DNA of 64,000 nucleotides from an uncultured Dialister sp. (GTDB lineage Bacteria > Bacillota > Negativicutes > Veillonellales > Dialisteraceae): assembly GCA_902462205.1 (NCBI GenBank), contig CABQAR010000005.1:1-64000 (forward strand), written 5' to 3'. The position numbers and the translations under genes are program-made. Below are positions 25,799-34,478 of this stretch, in pieces. The notes below the pieces were generated by a model that was given only the letters and a program-made list of their open reading frames with translations, did not search any database and was not told the origin of the DNA. Within the stretch, counting starts at the first letter, position 1. Every line of letters begins with the position of its first letter.

Positions 25799-26095
25799 GT
25801 GAATAACTGGAAAGAAAGGCTCTGCTGGAAGCATACCTGGTATCTGTACCTCTGCATCGCCGTCCTGATCGGCGTCGTTTCCTGGCAGCAGTCATTAATC
25901 GCGAACCTGCAGGAACGGATGATGAATGTGGAAGCCAGCCGGTACGATGAGCAGTTAAATAATATCGAATGGATGGCGCAGCTGTCATTGGAAGAAAACA
26001 AAGAACAGCAGAAGGATATATATACCCTTCAGAAAGCCAGTGCGGATTATCGTTTCCGCATCATGGAGCTGGAATGGGATCTGTACAAGAAATAA
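25799..26095 (+). CDS. Small single-pass membrane protein with coiled coil
   Basis: A 98-aa protein, not recognised. Residues ~14-27 (WYLYLCIAVLIGVV) form one membrane helix; residues ~32-98 are charged heptad-like sequence (LQERMMNVEASRYDEQLNNI), likely a coiled coil facing the cytoplasm or periplasm. It starts with GTG at 25799, 10 bp after GAGG, and 6 bp after the LysR stop, so it is probably co-transcribed. It ends before a good terminator (26120-26149). Confidence 0.7.
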   Translation: MNNWKERLCWKHTWYLYLCIAVLIGVVSWQQSLIANLQERMMNVEASRYDEQLNNIEWMAQLSLEENKEQQKDIYTLQKASADYRFRIMELEWDLYKK

Positions 26096-26119
26096 AGAAT
26101 TGATTGGAAAGTAAGACAG

Positions 26120-26149
26120 GCAGTGATCTGAAAGAGATCGCTGCTTTTT
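26120..26149 (+). terminator. Terminator after the lysR unit
   Basis: GCAGTGATCT (26120-26129) pairs with AGATCGCTGC (26135-26144), GAAAG loop, five T's. Confidence 0.85.
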
Positions 26150-26219
26150 GTTTTGACGGGAATATGAAATGAAACAATCAGGGAAAGAAACGGATTCCAA
26201 AAGGAAATGGGAATGAAAA

Positions 26220-26249
26220 CTGACAATCCATGAGGATTCGTGTTACAAT
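26220..26249 (+). promoter_or_regulatory. Candidate promoter of cdaA-cdaR-glmM
   Basis: CTGACA (26220-26225), 18 bp, TACAAT (26244-26249), 70 bp before the cdaA start. The stretch after it contains short ATAAGT/ATAA repeats of unknown meaning. Confidence 0.4.
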
Positions 26250-26318
26250 AAAAAAATAATTATGAACATAAATATAAGTATAAGTATAATAATCACTGAT
26301 ATATGAGGGGAGCTACTC

Positions 26319-27143
26319 ATGATTAGTCAAATACAGGGTTTATTTATGACAATGCGGCTTTGGGACGTACTTGATATCCTTGTTGTCGCATTTTTCTTTT
26401 ACCGCATGTATCTCCTGGTCCGGGATACGCGGGCAACGGCTCTTTTGAAAGGGCTGGTATTTCTGGGCATCTTCACATTGATGGCAGGATGGCTCCAGCT
26501 CCACGTGGTCAGCTGGATTCTGGACAAGCTGATGACAGTGCTGATCGTCGCGCTGCCGGTCGTTTTCCAGCCGGAACTCCGCCGTGCGCTGGAGCAGATC
26601 GGTAGGGGAAAATTTTATGTTTCCTCTCGCGTGATGAATGAGGTGGAACTCACCTCAGTTATCGACAATGTGGTAGAGGCTGCCGTTGTCATGTCCAAAA
26701 ATAAAATAGGCGCGCTGATCGTCTTTGAACGGACGGTCGGACTGGATGATCGTATTGATACGGGAATCCGAGTGGAAGGCATCGTGTCAAAAGAGCTTTT
26801 GGGAAATATCTTTATTGTCAATACGCCGCTCCATGACGGGGCGGTCATCATCCGGGAAAACCGCGTCATGGCTGCCGGCTGCCTTCTGCCTCTTACAAGG
26901 GACAGGAGCCTTTCGTCTGAGCTGGGAACGCGGCATCGCGCGGCGATCGGCATGTCTGAGCAGGCGGACTGCGTCGTCGTGGTGGTCAGCGAAGAAACAG
27001 GGACGATATCTTATACATATGGCGGCCATATTTACCGACATCTGGAAGAAGACGGGCTCCGCAATGTCCTCCGCAACTTCCTTGTCAATGAAAAAGGAAG
27101 CGGCGTCGGTAATGTACTGCAGAAATGGAGTCCGCTGAAATGA
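26319..27143 (+). CDS. cdaA: Diadenylate cyclase CdaA (c-di-AMP synthase)
   Basis: Membrane enzyme making cyclic di-AMP from two ATP. The 274-aa protein has three N-terminal hydrophobic segments (about 15-35, 42-60, 66-84) and a DAC domain with DGA (173-175) and RHR (205-207), the two catalytic signatures. ATG follows GAGGGG. It overlaps cdaR by 4 bp and is followed by glmM, the conserved Firmicute trio in which CdaR and GlmM modulate cyclase activity. c-di-AMP usually controls potassium, osmolyte and wall homeostasis. Confidence 0.96.
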   Translation: MISQIQGLFMTMRLWDVLDILVVAFFFYRMYLLVRDTRATALLKGLVFLGIFTLMAGWLQLHVVSWILDKLMTVLIVALPVVFQPELRRALEQIGRGKFYVSSRVMNEVELTSVIDNVVEAAVVMSKNKIGALIVFERTVGLDDRIDTGIRVEGIVSKELLGNIFIVNTPLHDGAVIIRENRVMAAGCLLPLTRDRSLSSELGTRHRAAIGMSEQADCVVVVVSEETGTISYTYGGHIYRHLEEDGLRNVLRNFLVNEKGSGVGNVLQKWSPLK

Positions 27144-28060
27144 AATATACAAATCCAAAATGGTGGATGCCCAAATTGCTGTGCCTGATTGCGGCCTGTG
27201 CTTTCTGGGTGTATGTCATGAATGAGCAGAACCCGCTCGTTGAAAATTCTTATACCGTGCCTGTGGAGGTACGGAATCTGGATCGTTCCCTCGTGGCGAC
27301 GAACGTGCCGAAACGTGTCAAGGCGGTGGTCCGCATGAACCGAAGCGACATGATCGGCATGCGCAGTGACAATATCAAGGCTTATGTCGATCTGGAGGGC
27401 TTCACGGACGGGGATTATCCGAATACGCCGATCCATATTTCCGTTCCCGGAAATGAAACGATCGTTTCGCAGGATCCGAACTATATTGATCTGTCCATCG
27501 ATACGTATGCGGTGAAATCACTTCCGACGCAGGTGGAATTCATCGGCACGCCGCTGATGGGCTTCAAGGCGGAGAAAAAATCAAGCACGCCGGAGTACAT
27601 TACGATTGCCGGCGCCAGCCATCAGATAGAACTGGCAGACCGTGCCATTGTTTCTGTCAGCATTGGGAACAAGAACAAGGATTTTGACGAGTTCGATACG
27701 GTGAATATCCTCGATGCGGAAGGAAATACGGTGACAGGCATCGATATCATGCCGACCCGTGTCCGTGTGGCCGTCCATATGATCGAAGACCAGAAAACGG
27801 GAAATATTCCTTTCAAACCGGTCATCAAGGGAAATCCGGCAGACGGATATAAGGTGGGAAAAATCACCGTGAACCCGCCTGTAGCGACGGTCAAGGCGCC
27901 GGAGAGCTTCTTTGACAAGAATTCGATGCTTGACCTGGAAGAAATAGATATTACGGGAGCCAAGGAAACCGTGACCAGGCGGATAAATATACCGAAACCG
28001 GATAACGGGATGGTCATTCCCGGAGCGGTTACGGTCACCGTGGAGATTGAAAAGGAATAG
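27140..28060 (+). CDS. cdaR: CdaR (YbbR-domain) regulator of diadenylate cyclase
   Basis: A 306-aa protein with one N-terminal membrane helix (about 13-26) and extracytoplasmic YbbR-type repeats; segments such as YTVPVEVRNLD and LPTQVEFIGTP mark the starts of repeats. It anchors outside the inner membrane and modulates CdaA. ATG 27140 overlaps the cdaA stop (ATGA) with GGAG 8 bp before; an ATG 15 bp earlier is possible. Confidence 0.92.
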   Translation: MKYTNPKWWMPKLLCLIAACAFWVYVMNEQNPLVENSYTVPVEVRNLDRSLVATNVPKRVKAVVRMNRSDMIGMRSDNIKAYVDLEGFTDGDYPNTPIHISVPGNETIVSQDPNYIDLSIDTYAVKSLPTQVEFIGTPLMGFKAEKKSSTPEYITIAGASHQIELADRAIVSVSIGNKNKDFDEFDTVNILDAEGNTVTGIDIMPTRVRVAVHMIEDQKTGNIPFKPVIKGNPADGYKVGKITVNPPVATVKAPESFFDKNSMLDLEEIDITGAKETVTRRINIPKPDNGMVIPGAVTVTVEIEKE

Positions 28061-28157
28061 CACTGTCTTTCTGCTTGACGGACAACGGGGCTCGTTGTAT
28101 CATTTAAAAATTGTGAAATGCGTTGCTTTATAAAAACAAAATCATGGAGGAATTGAA

Positions 28158-29501
28158 ATGGTCACTTTATTTGGTACGGATGGTGTCCGCGGCGTCGTTA
28201 ACTCAACGCTCATGCCGGAATTGGCTTACCAGCTGGGGCGTGCGGCAGGCGCTTATTTCTGCCGGGAAGAAGGCAATCACCGCTTCCTGATCGGCATGGA
28301 CACAAGGATTTCCGGTACCATGGTCGGAGCCGCCCTTTCCGCAGGGCTCTGCGCTTCCGGCGTCAATGTGGATCTGGTCGGCGTCATTCCCACACCGGGG
28401 GTGGCTTATCTGACGAAAGAGGAGGGATACGATGCCGGCGTCGTGATTTCTGCCTCCCATAATCCATTTCAGGACAATGGAATTAAATTCTTTGACAGAA
28501 ACGGCTACAAGCTCCCTGATAAGACAGAAGAAGAAATAGAGAATATCCTTCGCCATGATGAGGAAATCATCAGGCCCGTGGGGGATAAGATAGGCCGCAT
28601 CCGCCATCGTGACGGTCTGGCGCATAAATACAGGGATTATGTCCTTTCTACGGTGAAAGGGGATTTCAAGGGGATGAAAATCGTGACGGATTCCGCCAAC
28701 GGAGCTGCCAGCGATTTCCTGCCGGACATCCTTCGTGAGCTGGGCGCGGAAGTAACCGCCCTTTTCTGCGAACCGAACGGAACGAATATCAATAAGGACT
28801 GCGGGTCCACCCATATGGAAACGTTGCGCAAGATGGTGGTCGAGATGGGGGCGGACTGCGGTATCGCTAACGACGGTGACGCCGATCGCTGCCTCTTCGT
28901 CGATGAAAAGGGTGAGGTCATGGACGGAGACCATCTGATGCTGATCAACGCATTGCAGATGAAAAAAGAAAACCGCCTCCATGATGACATGGTTGTCGGC
29001 ACGGTCATGAGCAATCTCGGATTTGGCAAGGCATTGGAAAAATACGGCTGTAAAACCGTTTCTACCAGTGTGGGAGACAGATATGTACTGGAAGAAATGC
29101 TGGCCCATGGATATTCCATCGGCGGCGAACAGTCCGGTCATATTATTTTCCCCGAATTCAATACGACCGGTGACGGCCTTATCACGGCAGTGCAGACGCT
29201 TTCTGTCCTTCGGGATGAAAAGAAACCGCTGTCGGAGCTGAACCATCTCATGGTCACTTACCCGCAGATTCTGAAAAATGTGAAGGTATACAGCAAGAAC
29301 GGCTGGGAAAAGAATGAATTGATCCGTGATTCCATTGAAGCCGCCAAGGCGGAGCTTGGAAATGACGGGCGGATCCTTGTACGCGCATCCGGTACGGAAC
29401 CGCTGATCCGCGTCATGGGAGAAGGAAAAGAGCTTGATCAGCTGGACCGGATCATCAACGATATCGTTTCCGTCGTGGAACAGGAACTGGGAGAAGAATA
29501 A
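28158..29501 (+). CDS. glmM: Phosphoglucosamine mutase
   Basis: Converts glucosamine-6-P to glucosamine-1-P for peptidoglycan and LPS precursors. The 447-aa product has FGTDGVRG at the start, phosphoserine S100 in VVISASHNPF, the metal loop NDGDADRC, GGEQSGHII and the phosphate-binding RASGTEPLIRVM. ATG follows ATGGAGGA. It completes the cda operon and ends at a terminator. Confidence 0.97.
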   Translation: MVTLFGTDGVRGVVNSTLMPELAYQLGRAAGAYFCREEGNHRFLIGMDTRISGTMVGAALSAGLCASGVNVDLVGVIPTPGVAYLTKEEGYDAGVVISASHNPFQDNGIKFFDRNGYKLPDKTEEEIENILRHDEEIIRPVGDKIGRIRHRDGLAHKYRDYVLSTVKGDFKGMKIVTDSANGAASDFLPDILRELGAEVTALFCEPNGTNINKDCGSTHMETLRKMVVEMGADCGIANDGDADRCLFVDEKGEVMDGDHLMLINALQMKKENRLHDDMVVGTVMSNLGFGKALEKYGCKTVSTSVGDRYVLEEMLAHGYSIGGEQSGHIIFPEFNTTGDGLITAVQTLSVLRDEKKPLSELNHLMVTYPQILKNVKVYSKNGWEKNELIRDSIEAAKAELGNDGRILVRASGTEPLIRVMGEGKELDQLDRIINDIVSVVEQELGEE

Positions 29502-29510
29502 AACCAAGAA

Positions 29511-29538
29511 ACGCCTGCTTTTAACGGCAGGTGTTTTT
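29511..29538 (+). terminator. Terminator of the cda-glmM operon
   Basis: ACGCCTGC (29511-29518) pairs with GCAGGTGT (29527-29534) with one wobble, followed by T's. Confidence 0.75.
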
Positions 29539-29659
29539 ATGTGCCGAAAAGTGCAGGAACCTTGCCACGGATGAGCGGGAATGATAAAATGTGCGTTTTA
29601 TTTTGCCTTGTTTTTATTTATAATAAGGGAAATGATTGCCATTCTTTAAGGAGAACCCC

Positions 29660-30457
29660 ATGAAAAAGAAAATCGCGCTTATACAGATGCAGGCGGCATT
29701 GGCGGAACCGGAAAGCAATTTCACCCATGCGGAGGAATTGATGGAAAAGGCGATGGAAGCCGGACCGGATATCCTCGTTCTGCCGGAAACGTGGAACACG
29801 GGATTTTATATTTCCCATAAATTGAAGCCGCTGGCGGATGTCAACGGAGAACGCACCATCCGGCTTTGTTCCTCCTTTGCCCGGAAACACCATGTCAATA
29901 TCGTGGCCGGATCATCCGCCGTCCTTGTGGGAGAGGATGTTTATAACCGTTCCTTTATTTTTGACAGGGAAGGAAATATCGTAGATTCCTATGACAAAAT
30001 CCATGGCTTTTCCTACGCCCATGAACCGGTATTCTTCAAGGGAGGAGATCATCTGGTGTCATTCCATCTGGATGGACTGTCCTGCTCCATGGTGCTCTGT
30101 TATGATGTGCGTTTTCCCGAACTGGTGCGCCGGTCGGTCTTGGAGAGCCATGCGGATTTATTTTTCATTCCTGCCGCATGGCCGGAAGCGCGCCTGTTCC
30201 ATTGGACGCTTCTGAATCAGGCGAGGGCCGTGGAGAACCAGGTGTATCTCTGCGCTGTAAATCAGGGAGGGCTGTCAGGGAAAACGCAATATGCGGGCAA
30301 CTCCGCCCTGCTCGATCCGTGGGGAAATGACATCTGCCGGCTGGGTAGGGAAGAGGGAATCGCTTTTGGCGAAATTGATACGGATGTGATGGAAGAAATC
30401 AGGAACACCATCAACGTATTCCGCGACCGCCGTCCGGAAATCGATATCGTCCGTTGA
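29660..30457 (+). CDS. Nitrilase-superfamily carbon-nitrogen hydrolase (omega-amidase-like)
   Basis: Cytoplasmic amidase of 265 aa. The catalytic triad is visible: E43 in LPETWNTGF, K113 in YDKIHGFSY, C147 in LCYDVRFPEL. The LCYDVRFPEL and RAVENQVY segments are closest to omega-amidase (YafV/Nit2) and metabolite-repair amidases, but substrate is unproven. ATG 29660 follows AAGGAGAA. Single gene between two terminators. Confidence 0.88.
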   Translation: MKKKIALIQMQAALAEPESNFTHAEELMEKAMEAGPDILVLPETWNTGFYISHKLKPLADVNGERTIRLCSSFARKHHVNIVAGSSAVLVGEDVYNRSFIFDREGNIVDSYDKIHGFSYAHEPVFFKGGDHLVSFHLDGLSCSMVLCYDVRFPELVRRSVLESHADLFFIPAAWPEARLFHWTLLNQARAVENQVYLCAVNQGGLSGKTQYAGNSALLDPWGNDICRLGREEGIAFGEIDTDVMEEIRNTINVFRDRRPEIDIVR

Positions 30458-30590
30458 CGGGAAATAAGGGCACGGAGGAATCATACCGCAAATGCTCTGC
30501 TCATGATGCGAGGAGCCGCCCTGCATTTTTTGAGAAGAAGCGGCAGGCCGTGATCGGTCTGATTGCGCAGTGACGGTTTTTATGAAATGA

Positions 30591-30622
30591 AAAAGGATAC
30601 CCCGATGAGAGGGTATCTTTTT
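30591..30622. terminator. Bidirectional terminator between amidase and addA
   Basis: AAAAGGATACCC (30591-30602) pairs with GGGTATCTTTTT (30611-30622), one G-U. The 130 bp before it hold no recognisable gene. Confidence 0.75.
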
Positions 30623-30629
30623 TTGACGC

Positions 30630-33600
30630 TTATTCGATGGGAACCATCCTGCCCAAGTGGAACGACCAGAGGTATGTGCCGGTGACTTTCTTTTTCAGAA
30701 GCTGTTCGGCGGCTTCCTTATACACCAGAAGCTGTACCTTGTAATGTTCTTTCAGACTTTCCGGATCTTCGATACGGTCCGTCTTGTAATCAATGATAAC
30801 CAGCTGGTCTTTGCTTTCCAAAAGGCAGTCCATGACGCCCTGAAGGAATATCTTTTCCCCGTCTTCACAGCCGGGATAGAAATGGGCGGCCGGAAACAGG
30901 ATGGAGAAGGGCATTTCCTTGCGGATGACGGCAGCATTTTTCATGGCGGAGCCCAAAGGGCTTTCCATGAATTTCAGGATGTCGCCGATTGGGGAATGAA
31001 GGCCGGGAATGCGGAGCAGCGCATTTTTTTCTTCTTCCGTCAGCTGATTTTTTTCATAAAGCGTCTCGATTTCCTTGCGAAGCGCCGACTCGGTCGGAAC
31101 CAGACGGGTGAAGTCGATGATTTCCATGGCTTTGTGCATCAGTGTACCATAGGAAGCGCCGGAAAATTTTTGCCCCTCTGACAGAAAGGCAGGAGGAGAT
31201 GCATAATCGGAAGGAAGCGGATGTTCGTCCCCGTTTTCCATGTCAGGGGCAAGGATTTCCGATGGGACAGGTTCTTCATCAGCTTCTTTTGCTTCCCGGG
31301 CCTCTCTGAGGGTGACAGCGGCAGTGGCAGTCAGCTTGGCCGGCGTGGTTACGGCGCCGGGGTGGCCGTATTCCCAGAGAAGCTGCAGGGGCAGCCATGA
31401 AGGAACAGGACCGGCAGGCGAGGAAAGGAATCGTTCTGCATCGTCAGGGAGATTTTCTTTTTGCGAGTCCTGTCTCTGGACAGCTTCATCGGACATCACT
31501 TCGCCGCTGCGCGATTCCTCCGGCGTCAGAAGGTCTGTCCATGGTGTGATATCGCAGGTGAAATTCGCAGGGAAGTCGCCTGGTTCCGGCTCCAGCTGCG
31601 AGGGGACCTGGCCTATGAAGTCCCATAACGACTTCATGGAAGGATGGCGGGAAGCGGCGGGAAGGAGCCATGACAGATAGGATTTTCCTTTGGATACCAG
31701 ATGGGGAGGAAGCTTGGGGGCAGGAGCATCTATGGAAGACAGAGGGGAAAGCATGGAAGCGATCTTGCTTTCCGCATCATTAAGGAAGGCGGTAAGGAAG
31801 AGCTTGTCCCTTGCCCTTGTCATGGCGACATAGAGAAGGCGCGCTTCTTCCGCTTGGGATTCTTTTATCATCTGTTCTTTTAATGCCAGCCAGTACAGGG
31901 AGGGCCAGTGCACCATATGTTCTCTGTCGAAATAGCGGATGCCAAGGCCCATTTCCTTATGAAGGATGGCTGTCAGATTGATGTCTCTCATGTTAAATGA
32001 TTTGGCTGTGTCTGCGAGAAAGACGATTGGAAATTCTAGCCCCTTGCTTTTATGGATGGTCATGATGCGGACGGCATTTCCTTCGGCCGGCGGAGAAACG
32101 GTCTTGAATTCGTTTTGCGCGTTCCGCAGATATTCGAGGAAAGCGAATAATCCATTGACGGAAACGGAATCCCTTTCTCTGGCCAGTTCGTAGAAAGAGC
32201 GGATATGGGCTTTGCGGAAGGTACTGTTAGGAAGTCCCGAAACCCAGACGAGATAGTCACTGTCATCAAGAATCGTACGAAGCAGGGGAGCCACGCCGGA
32301 TTTCTGTGAATCATTTCTCCATTTCTGATAAAGGGAAAGGAAGCGGGAGAGGCGCATTGATTTTTCTTCGGAAAGGAGGCCGCCGCATCGGGGAAGGATG
32401 TCCCAGAAGGAATCGGAGGGATTTTCCTTGGAAAGCTGCAATGAAGCGAAGTCTTCCTCGTCAAGTCCGGCAAAGGGGGAACGGAGGACGGCAAGGAGGG
32501 GCAGATCCTGTCTCGGGTTATCCAATATTTTTAAAAGCGCCCATAAAATCTGTACTTCTGTGGATTGGATGTAATCATCATCTCTGTCGGCAACGGCGGG
32601 TATATTATTTTCATTCAGTATTTTCAGGAGCGCAGGTGCTTTTTTATCAATGGTGCGGAGCAATATGACGATATCGTCATATTCTGCCCTGCGGCAAAGA
32701 CCTTTTTCGTTGATGACCTCTTTACCCGATGAAAGGAGTTCGTGGATTTTTTGCGCAATCCACCGCCCTTCCAGCGTGATGCCGGTGAGGTCCTCCGCTT
32801 CTTCGGTAATATCCGATTGGTTACTGTCGGATGGCTTCTTGGCGTCTTTGGTAATCAGCGCCAGAGAAACGGATCCGCCGATATAGTTTTCCGAATGGGG
32901 TTCTTCATGACGCCCCGGATAGAGCGATTCCCCGTTTCCGTAATCCAGTTCCAGTGTTTCTTTTTCCATGAGCTGGCGGAAAATATAGTTGATCGAGGAT
33001 AAAATCGTTTTATCGCTTCGGAAGTTCTGGTTTAAATCCAGCCGGCGGTCCAGCGCTCGTTCCTCCTGTCTGAATTCCAGGTATTTCTTCATGAAGATGG
33101 TGGAATCCGCCTGACGGAAGCGATAGATGGACTGTTTGATGTCGCCGACCATGAAACGGTTTTTCCCGTTGGAAATAAGGGCGGTGATAAGCTCCTGCAC
33201 TCCGTTGGTGTCCTGATATTCGTCAATCATGACTTCTTTATATTTTTCCCGTAAGGCAAGCGCGGCCGCGGAGGGGAAATCTTCCGCATGTTCGGTGCTG
33301 AAGCCGGGAGCGTTCCTGTCGAGAAGGATGTCTAACGCATAGTGCTCCATGTCAGTGAATTCCATGAGTCCTTCTTCCTTTTTCCGTGCTGCATAGGCGT
33401 CGGTGAAGGCGATGGTGAGATCGGACAGGCATTTGACGATGGGATACATGCGGCTTACATCATGGATCCATTGCCGCTCAGGAACGGCGAAGAAGGGGAC
33501 GGCCTGCGCAAGGAATTCTTTTTTTACGCCGTTCCGCAAAGTCTGGATATCTGTCTTCAGCTTGTCGAAATACAGCGGGTCCTTCGACTGGACTCGTTTG

Positions 33601-34478
33601 AGGGGCTTTAATTTCCCGAATGCGAATGCGGAAACATAAGCATACCAGTCCTTCCAGTCCTGAGCTTCTGCGAGCAGGGAGAAAGCGCCATATTCTTCTG
33701 AAAGTGTTTCCCCATAGGGAGAAAGGGCATCATCCTCTTCCATGAGTCTGAACATACGGCGATAGGTATCTGCCCAGCCCTTGGCCTGCATTCGGAAGCC
33801 TTTCAAAATCGAATCGGCCCATGGAATGTCCTGCAGTGTGGAAACATCTTCGAGATGGTAAGGGTCAGGGAAACGCCGTATCCAATCTTCCGGGAATGGA
33901 GCGGAGCAGGAAAACTGGTAAATGGAAAGGATGGTGCTTTTTAACCCGTCATCCTGAAATCCACGGGAAAAGAGGTCGGCGCAGTCTAAAAATGTTTCAT
34001 CTCCCAGTCCATAATATTGCTCAAGGATATCTGACAGGACTTCCTGCTGCAGGAGGCTTTTTTCATTTTCATCTGTCAGGAGCTTTGTTTCCGGATCCAG
34101 ATCAATCAGGAAGAAGTACTGTCTGATGAGGGTCTGGAAGAAAGAGTCCAGCGTGGAGATCTGTGCGCTTGCCATCAGGGAGAGCTGTCGGGAAAGATGG
34201 CGGACCAATTGATGGTTTCCGTTCATGCGGGCTTCGTCCAGCGCTTTTGAGATATTTCCGGACACCCTGGCTTTCATTTCACTGGCGGCGGCCCTTGTAA
34301 AGGTAAGCACTAAGAGATCCGTGATGTCCATGGGGGCGTCCATGTCTGTGACAAGCTCTTTGATGCGTGCGGTCAGTACGGCTGTTTTTCCGCTCCCTGC
34401 CGAGGCGGAAAGAAGCAGGTTCTGGTTTCTGGCGTCGATGGCTGATTGCTGTGCCGCGGTCCATTTCATACTGCTCAT
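30630..34478 (-). CDS. addA: ATP-dependent helicase/nuclease subunit A
   Basis: UvrD-like helicase and nuclease subunit of AddAB, which resects double-strand breaks for recombination and degrades linear foreign DNA. The 1282-aa protein has Walker A SASAGSGKTAV, LTFTRAAASEMK, VMIDEYQDTN (Walker B), VGDIKQSIYRFR, the helicase motif MTIHKSKGLEFPIVF, and a C-terminal RecB-type nuclease core GVMDCLLE...VIIDYKTD. Its ATG overlaps the addB stop by 4 bp with GGAGG before it. Length is normal for the family. Confidence 0.96.
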   Translation of the reverse strand: MSSMKWTAAQQSAIDARNQNLLLSASAGSGKTAVLTARIKELVTDMDAPMDITDLLVLTFTRAAASEMKARVSGNISKALDEARMNGNHQLVRHLSRQLSLMASAQISTLDSFFQTLIRQYFFLIDLDPETKLLTDENEKSLLQQEVLSDILEQYYGLGDETFLDCADLFSRGFQDDGLKSTILSIYQFSCSAPFPEDWIRRFPDPYHLEDVSTLQDIPWADSILKGFRMQAKGWADTYRRMFRLMEEDDALSPYGETLSEEYGAFSLLAEAQDWKDWYAYVSAFAFGKLKPLKRVQSKDPLYFDKLKTDIQTLRNGVKKEFLAQAVPFFAVPERQWIHDVSRMYPIVKCLSDLTIAFTDAYAARKKEEGLMEFTDMEHYALDILLDRNAPGFSTEHAEDFPSAAALALREKYKEVMIDEYQDTNGVQELITALISNGKNRFMVGDIKQSIYRFRQADSTIFMKKYLEFRQEERALDRRLDLNQNFRSDKTILSSINYIFRQLMEKETLELDYGNGESLYPGRHEEPHSENYIGGSVSLALITKDAKKPSDSNQSDITEEAEDLTGITLEGRWIAQKIHELLSSGKEVINEKGLCRRAEYDDIVILLRTIDKKAPALLKILNENNIPAVADRDDDYIQSTEVQILWALLKILDNPRQDLPLLAVLRSPFAGLDEEDFASLQLSKENPSDSFWDILPRCGGLLSEEKSMRLSRFLSLYQKWRNDSQKSGVAPLLRTILDDSDYLVWVSGLPNSTFRKAHIRSFYELARERDSVSVNGLFAFLEYLRNAQNEFKTVSPPAEGNAVRIMTIHKSKGLEFPIVFLADTAKSFNMRDINLTAILHKEMGLGIRYFDREHMVHWPSLYWLALKEQMIKESQAEEARLLYVAMTRARDKLFLTAFLNDAESKIASMLSPLSSIDAPAPKLPPHLVSKGKSYLSWLLPAASRHPSMKSLWDFIGQVPSQLEPEPGDFPANFTCDITPWTDLLTPEESRSGEVMSDEAVQRQDSQKENLPDDAERFLSSPAGPVPSWLPLQLLWEYGHPGAVTTPAKLTATAAVTLREAREAKEADEEPVPSEILAPDMENGDEHPLPSDYASPPAFLSEGQKFSGASYGTLMHKAMEIIDFTRLVPTESALRKEIETLYEKNQLTEEEKNALLRIPGLHSPIGDILKFMESPLGSAMKNAAVIRKEMPFSILFPAAHFYPGCEDGEKIFLQGVMDCLLESKDQLVIIDYKTDRIEDPESLKEHYKVQLLVYKEAAEQLLKKKVTGTYLWSFHLGRMVPIE

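Noticed and set aside
28203..29507. 434-codon minus-strand frame
   Set aside because: Antisense to glmM, whose active-site motifs are complete.
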